Below, one piece after another: positions 15,504 to 19,654 of a stretch of DNA of 19,654 nucleotides. Source of the stretch: an uncultured Bacteroidaceae bacterium. GTDB lineage: Bacteria > Bacteroidota > Bacteroidia > Bacteroidales > Bacteroidaceae. A model generated the notes under the pieces. The model saw nothing but the letters and a program-made list of their open reading frames with translations. It ran no database searches and was not told where the DNA came from. The stretch covers positions 1 to 19,654 of the forward strand of contig CAJGCU010000039.1 in assembly GCA_904501945.1 (NCBI GenBank), in the 5' to 3' direction. The position numbers and the translations under genes are program-made. Each line of letters opens with the position of its first letter. The stretch's first letter is position 1.

Positions 15504-15899
15504 ATGAGCATTTTCTCTAAGATTGCAGAAGGAGAGATTCCTTCATATAAATGTGCCGAGAATGAGGAGTTTTATGCTTTTCTCGACATCAATCCCATGG
15601 TGAAGGGCCATACGTTGGTCATTCCTCGTCGAGAGGTCGATTATATCTTTGATATGGAAGATGATGAATTGGCTCGTTTCGAGGTGTTTGCTAAGAAAGT
15701 AGCAGTTGCTATCAAGGCTGCATTTCCCTGCGTGAAGGTCGGTCAGGCCGTATTGGGTCTTGAAGTACCTCATGCTCACATTCATCTCATTCCTATGCAA
15801 AGCGAGAAGGACATGAACTTTGCTAATTCGAAGATGAGTCTTTCTGCTGAGGAAATGAAGGAAATCGCCGAGAAAATATACAAGGAGTTCTCTAAGTAG
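15504..15899 (+). CDS. HIT-family nucleotide hydrolase (HinT-like)
   Basis: A compact 131-residue member of the histidine-triad superfamily, which hydrolyses nucleoside phosphoramidates or dinucleotide substrates in the cytoplasm. The triad is HAHIH at 90-94 (H90, H92, H94, the last two next to LIP). The N-terminal SIFSKIAEGEIPSYK and the strand FYAFLDINPMVKGHTLVIPRR match HinT/HIT enzymes; the conserved asparagine and the HTLV turn are in place. Physiological substrate is unknown. It lies 18 bases after greA and 26 bases before the metallopeptidase gene, which suggests co-transcription. Confidence 0.9.
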   Translation: MSIFSKIAEGEIPSYKCAENEEFYAFLDINPMVKGHTLVIPRREVDYIFDMEDDELARFEVFAKKVAVAIKAAFPCVKVGQAVLGLEVPHAHIHLIPMQSEKDMNFANSKMSLSAEEMKEIAEKIYKEFSK

Positions 15900-15925
15900 G
15901 TCGGTTAGCTGATGGGCATGAGAGA

Positions 15926-16468
15926 ATGATGACCTACCAAGACCCTGATTTTGGGACGGTAATAGTGACCGTCAACCCCAGAGCGCGCAGCATCATCATG
16001 CGCCCTGAGGTTGGCGGTCTTCGTGTTACAGCCTTTCGGGGCGCATCACTGGCATTTGTCAAAAGCACGATAGAGCGCTTTCGTTCTTCGCTGTTGAAGA
16101 AACAAAATATGCTGAAGTCGCATCCTTTGTTGACTGCTGTTGATGTGGAGCAGATGCGTAAGGAGGCAAAGGCGAGCCTGCCTCGACGAGTGGCAGAGTT
16201 AGCTCATCTGTATGGATTTAGCTATTCGAATTTGACAATTCGTGATTCCAAAACGCGCTGGGGCTCTTGTTCGGCTTTGAATTCCATCAGTTTGTCGCTC
16301 TATCTCATGCAAGTTCCTGAACATCTGCAAGATTATGTAATTCTGCATGAATTATGCCATACCGTTCATCATAATCACTCTGTGCAGTTTTGGGCATTGA
16401 TGGATGAGGTAACAGATGGAAAAGCGCATGCTTTGAGAAAGGAATTGCGCAAATATCATACCAACTAA
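15926..16468 (+). CDS. YgjP/WLM-like predicted zinc metallopeptidase
   Basis: A 180-residue protein of the DUF45 (YgjP-like) family. The catalytic region has the zincin helix HELCH (H141, E142, H145) and a third likely ligand in HNHS (H151). It is preceded by the family signature SKTRWGSC (about 108-115) and the strand SLSLYLMQVP. The N-terminal half is a beta-rich part containing VTVNPRARSIIMR-type strands. There is no signal peptide, so it is cytoplasmic. Purine-rich GAGAGA lies directly before the tandem ATGATG, and the first ATG (15926) is used here. Members of this family often sit near nucleotide or restriction genes, but its substrate is not established. It is probably the last gene of the greA group. 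Confidence 0.85.
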   Translation: MMTYQDPDFGTVIVTVNPRARSIIMRPEVGGLRVTAFRGASLAFVKSTIERFRSSLLKKQNMLKSHPLLTAVDVEQMRKEAKASLPRRVAELAHLYGFSYSNLTIRDSKTRWGSCSALNSISLSLYLMQVPEHLQDYVILHELCHTVHHNHSVQFWALMDEVTDGKAHALRKELRKYHTN

Positions 16469-16544
16469 AGCCTTCCCTGTAACTTCAAGGCAAAACTTAT
16501 AAATTTAAGAACATAAGAACTCACCAATTAACCAATTCACATTT

Positions 16545-16970
16545 ATGTTAACACAAGAAGAATGCGACTTTCTCCATTCACGAATGAAGGGGACACTAAT
16601 AGAGACTTTGGGCATCCGTTTCATACCAACAGCAGACGAGTATGCTGTTGCTGAAATGCCAATATCTCCTGCAACTCGCCAGTATTTGGGTGTGCTGCAC
16701 GGAGGAGCATCTTTGTCGCTAGCCGAGACCATAGCAGGGGTTGGTTCTTTGCATATTAATCATTACGATGAAAATTATGCGGTGTGCGGCACAGAAGTGA
16801 ACGCCAGTCATGTAGCCATGTCTTCAACCGAAGGAGTGGTGTATGGCAAAGCTAAACTTGTTTATGCAGGCAAAAGTACCCATGTCTGGAATGTTGATAT
16901 CGTAGGAGAAGATGGTCAAGTGATTTCTGCAGAGAGGGTAACCAATAGAATCATCAAAATCAAAAAATAA
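16545..16970 (+). CDS. menI: 1,4-Dihydroxy-2-naphthoyl-CoA thioesterase (hotdog fold), MenI-like
   Basis: Hydrolyses DHNA-CoA to free DHNA, the last ring-forming step before prenylation in menaquinone synthesis. The 141-residue hotdog protein contains GVLHGGASLSLAET, with H52 and the putative catalytic E61. This matches the PaaI/YdiI subgroup, where a glutamate at this place activates water. The following strands (EVNASHVAMSSTEG, LVYAGKSTHVWNVDI) also resemble E. coli YdiI/MenI. A general PaaI-type thioesterase is the alternative. Position decides it: menF starts 7 bases downstream and menD overlaps menF. The 76 bases before it are AT-rich with no recognisable TAnnTTTG element, so it may be read from the greA promoter. 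Confidence 0.82.
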   Translation: MLTQEECDFLHSRMKGTLIETLGIRFIPTADEYAVAEMPISPATRQYLGVLHGGASLSLAETIAGVGSLHINHYDENYAVCGTEVNASHVAMSSTEGVVYGKAKLVYAGKSTHVWNVDIVGEDGQVISAERVTNRIIKIKK

Positions 16971-16977
16971 GAAGAGA

Positions 16978-18018
16978 ATGATAGAGTTCGGGAAGTACGC
17001 TGCTTATGCGCTTTATCGTTTGCCTTTCAGAGACGAGGTGCACATCGTGTGCCAGCACTCTCAGAAAGGTACAGTGTGTATGGATCCAGAACTAGGTGAT
17101 GAAGATTGTCGTGCTTTTGTCATGTTGCCTTTTGATGGAGCTGTACATCCTGTTGTACGAATTCGTCCAGACGATGAAATGACTATCAAGACCGATATGC
17201 TGAAGATTGCTGAGGATGGAAAAATATTTGACATAGAGGATAATAAGGAGAGGTATAGAGAAGTGTTCGAGTGTTTCCATCGTGTCATACCTTCTCAATT
17301 TGAGAAACTGGTACTGTCGCGTTCCGTATCTGCCCGATATGATGGTCGTCCGATGGACGCGTTTCTTCGAGCTTGCGATGCTTATCCGCGCACCATGGTA
17401 TATCTTTGCTATACTCCCGAAACTGGTTATTGGATTGGTTCAACTCCCGAAATCCTTTTGGCTGGTTCTAAATCGCATTACTGCACGGTGGCTTTGGCTG
17501 GTACGATGCTCACTGATGGAGAGTGGTCAGACAAGAACAAAATGGAGCAGTCGTTGGTGGCTGATTATGTACGTGATGTCATTACGCCATTGAGCCGTGT
17601 GGTGGAAGAGGCTGGACCTTACACTTCTCGTGCAGGCAATTTATATCATTTGAAAACCGAATTTCATTTTTCCCCCCTCCCTTCCGTCACAGTGATTGAC
17701 TTTGTGAATCGCCTGAATCCAACGCCTGCTGTATGCGGCTTGCCCAAAGATGCAGCAAAAGCCTTTATTGTAGAGAATGAAGGGTATGACCGCAGTTACT
17801 ATTCGGGAGTTGTAGGTATGCTCGACGTTCATGGAGAGACCAACCTGTATGTAAATCTGCGTTGCTGCAATCTTTATGCCGAGGATGACCATTATAGGTG
17901 TAAACTCTATGCAGGTGGTGGCATCTTGCCTGAATCGACAACTGAAACGGAATTTCAAGAAACAGAAGAAAAACTCAAAACAATATGTTCAGTACTAAAC
18001 CCAATATACAGCAACTGA
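16978..18018 (+). CDS. menF: Isochorismate synthase MenF
   Basis: Chorismate-utilising enzyme converting chorismate to isochorismate, the entry to menaquinone synthesis. At 346 residues it is compact, with a shortened N-terminal part as in many Bacteroidota. Conserved features: FEKLVLSRSV (K110, the likely water-activating lysine), STPEILL, LAGT (173-176), KNKMEQSLVADYV where the usual EH is EQ, PTPAVCGLPKDAA, YDRSYYSGVVG, NLRCCNLY, and the metal-binding end GGGILPEST...ETEEKL. The early lysine favours isochorismate synthase over anthranilate or aminodeoxychorismate synthase, and the menD neighbour settles it. The last 34 bases overlap menD, suggesting translational coupling. Confidence 0.9.
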   Translation: MIEFGKYAAYALYRLPFRDEVHIVCQHSQKGTVCMDPELGDEDCRAFVMLPFDGAVHPVVRIRPDDEMTIKTDMLKIAEDGKIFDIEDNKERYREVFECFHRVIPSQFEKLVLSRSVSARYDGRPMDAFLRACDAYPRTMVYLCYTPETGYWIGSTPEILLAGSKSHYCTVALAGTMLTDGEWSDKNKMEQSLVADYVRDVITPLSRVVEEAGPYTSRAGNLYHLKTEFHFSPLPSVTVIDFVNRLNPTPAVCGLPKDAAKAFIVENEGYDRSYYSGVVGMLDVHGETNLYVNLRCCNLYAEDDHYRCKLYAGGGILPESTTETEFQETEEKLKTICSVLNPIYSN

Positions 18019-19654
18019 CAGCATTGCTTCTGAAGGCAGATGTCAGACAGGTTGTTGTGTGTCCTGGCAGTCGTAATGCAGCTCTTGTCCATAATTTCCA
18101 GATGGCAGGTATGCAGTGCTACGAAGTGACGGACGAACGCAGCGCAGGATTTTTTGCCATAGGTTTGATGGAAGCCAATGGAGGGCTTCCTGTTGCAGTG
18201 TGCGTTACAAGCGGTTCGGCTGTGCTCAATTTGGCACCGGCTGTGAGTGAGGCATACTATCGTGTGTTGCCTTTGATGGTGATTTCTGCCGATCGTCCGC
18301 AGCGTTGGGTGGGGCAGATGGATGGTCAGACATTGCCGCAGCAAGGTGTTTTTGGACAGTTATCTGTTAAGAGCGTGACGTTGCCGGAATTTGATTCCGA
18401 TGAGGAACTGTGGCATTGTAATCGACTCATCAATGAGGTGTTGATAGAGATGCGGAAAACCAAACGTCCAGTCCATATCAATGTCCCGATTGCAGAACCA
18501 TTGTTCGATTTCAGTTCCGAGCGTCTTCCTGAAGTTCGGCTGGTGCAATGGGCAAATAGTTCTGACGGCAAGTTCCTGCTAACAGCAGATATGCGTCAGA
18601 TATGGGAAAGTACAGAACGTGTGCTCATTCTTGTTGGTCAAATGTTGCCCAACGAAATGGCTGTTTGTGCTCCGCTTCTGTCGCAGTTGTCAGAAACGCA
18701 TTGTCTGGTGTGCGCAGAACATCTTTCGAACATACAGACAGCAGATGAACCATTACGTTACATTGGCAACTTTGATGAAATGCTTCATGCTCAAGCCTTT
18801 AATGCCCCTGATTTGCTGATTACCTTTGGAGGACATATTGTTTCAAAGTCCTTAAAAAAGTATTTAAGAAACAATCCTCCTGCATGGCATTGGCACGTCT
18901 CACCTCAAGGTGATGTGGCAGACTTGTTCATGTGCTGCACTCATCTTGTCGAGACTCAGCCTCAGGCTTTGCTTGCCGCATTGAATCAACATGAATCAGC
19001 CATGTTCGGCAAGCGCAAGGACTATCAGCAGGCTATGTTTGCAAAGTCTGCATCGGTGCGAGGAAAGGAATGCTGGGGAAAAGATTTTTGCGATTTAACA
19101 GTATTGAAAACCATAAAGCAAAACTTGGAGAATCTGTGGCATGTGCAGGTGGCAAATAGCTCGATGGTAAGGAATTGGCAACTTTTTGATGGTATGTCCA
19201 ATCCTGTGCATGGCAATCGTGGCGTGAATGGCATTGAAGGCAGTGTATCGGCGGCTGTTGGCTATTGGGTAGGCAGTGGAGAACCTACGCTTTTGCTAAC
19301 GGGAGACCTCAGCTTCTTTTATGACAAGAATGGGCTTTGGAACAAATACGTAAAAAGTCCATCCGCACCTTTGAGGATTCTGCTTCTTAATAATCATTGT
19401 GGGCAGATTTTTCATCATCTTCTAGGGCTTGAAAGTCCTTGTCTGGAACATAGCATCTCTGCGCAGCACGATACTGTGGCAGAAGGAGTAGCCATGGAAT
19501 GTGGAGCCAAGTACCTGAAAGCCAAGAATGCTGCTGAGCTGGAGCAAGTGTTAGAGGATTTTTTAGATGTAGAACCTGTTGTGAAGATTCTGGAAGTTGT
19601 GACAGAACGTGACGTGAATGTGAAAGCACACAAGGAGTTTTATTCACTGTTGAA
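17985..19654 (+). CDS. menD: SEPHCHC synthase MenD (partial, runs off the right edge)
   Basis: Thiamine-diphosphate enzyme joining 2-oxoglutarate to isochorismate, the first committed step of menaquinone synthesis. The frame starts inside menF at the ATG at 17985 (MFSTKPNIQQL) and stays open for 556 codons to the end of the window. MenD is usually about 550-580 residues, so only a short tail is likely missing. Motifs: VVCPGSRNAALV, the cofactor-activating glutamate in TDERSAGFFA, the pyrimidine-domain TSGSAVLNLAPAV, ISADRP, and the diphosphate/Mg-binding GDLSFFYDKNGLWN. ANSSMVRNWQLF fits the family substrate loop. I checked the frame at several points and saw no interruption. menB would be expected next if the usual order continues. 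Confidence 0.92.
   Translation, partial: MFSTKPNIQQLTALLLKADVRQVVVCPGSRNAALVHNFQMAGMQCYEVTDERSAGFFAIGLMEANGGLPVAVCVTSGSAVLNLAPAVSEAYYRVLPLMVISADRPQRWVGQMDGQTLPQQGVFGQLSVKSVTLPEFDSDEELWHCNRLINEVLIEMRKTKRPVHINVPIAEPLFDFSSERLPEVRLVQWANSSDGKFLLTADMRQIWESTERVLILVGQMLPNEMAVCAPLLSQLSETHCLVCAEHLSNIQTADEPLRYIGNFDEMLHAQAFNAPDLLITFGGHIVSKSLKKYLRNNPPAWHWHVSPQGDVADLFMCCTHLVETQPQALLAALNQHESAMFGKRKDYQQAMFAKSASVRGKECWGKDFCDLTVLKTIKQNLENLWHVQVANSSMVRNWQLFDGMSNPVHGNRGVNGIEGSVSAAVGYWVGSGEPTLLLTGDLSFFYDKNGLWNKYVKSPSAPLRILLLNNHCGQIFHHLLGLESPCLEHSISAQHDTVAEGVAMECGAKYLKAKNAAELEQVLEDFLDVEPVVKILEVVTERDVNVKAHKEFYSLL

Overview
The window is chromosomal DNA from a Bacteroidota bacterium, most likely a Prevotella-like member of the Bacteroidales. 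Three things point there. Promoter-like sites carry the Bacteroidota -7 element TAnnTTTG instead of a sigma70 box. One lipoprotein ends in a SusD-type domain. Starts are A-rich with few Shine-Dalgarno sequences. Species was not determined. There are no rRNA or tRNA genes, CRISPR arrays or recognisable insertion sequences.

Left edge (1-739): the minus strand carries a non-coding RNA gene with its own TATCTTTG promoter, a long rod-like fold with an asymmetric central bubble, and a hairpin plus T-run terminator. This is the shape of 6S RNA, the regulator of RNA polymerase. About 310 bases without a recognisable gene follow.

Left block (740-7852, minus strand): nadB, an M16 metallopeptidase, a small membrane PH-domain protein, a PBP4-type D-Ala-D-Ala carboxypeptidase (dacB) and menC are packed with gaps of 4-22 bases or short overlaps. 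They look like one operon read from a promoter near 7880. It mixes NAD synthesis, envelope proteolysis, peptidoglycan remodelling and one menaquinone gene.

Middle block (7853-14846): a promoter diverging from nadB reads a roughly 770-residue lipoprotein. It fuses an N-terminal beta domain, a BACON-like domain and a SusD-like domain, and has no SusC partner beside it. A strong terminator follows, then a 740-base gene-free stretch holding several inverted repeats, an orphan minus-strand promoter element and a GC-rich three-copy repeat. Next comes a two-gene unit: a secreted TPR protein and a plugless outer-membrane beta-barrel related to TonB-dependent receptors.

Right block (14863-19654, plus strand): a near-perfect promoter, an early hairpin with a T-rich tail, then greA, a HIT-family hydrolase and a YgjP-like metallopeptidase. 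After them come menI, menF and menD, three menaquinone genes; menD runs off the right edge. Together with menC at the far left, the window holds four menaquinone genes in two separate, oppositely oriented places. The best candidates for new biology are the three-domain SusD-like lipoprotein, the TPR/barrel pair, the hairpin in the greA leader and the repeat-rich gap between 10449 and 11188.
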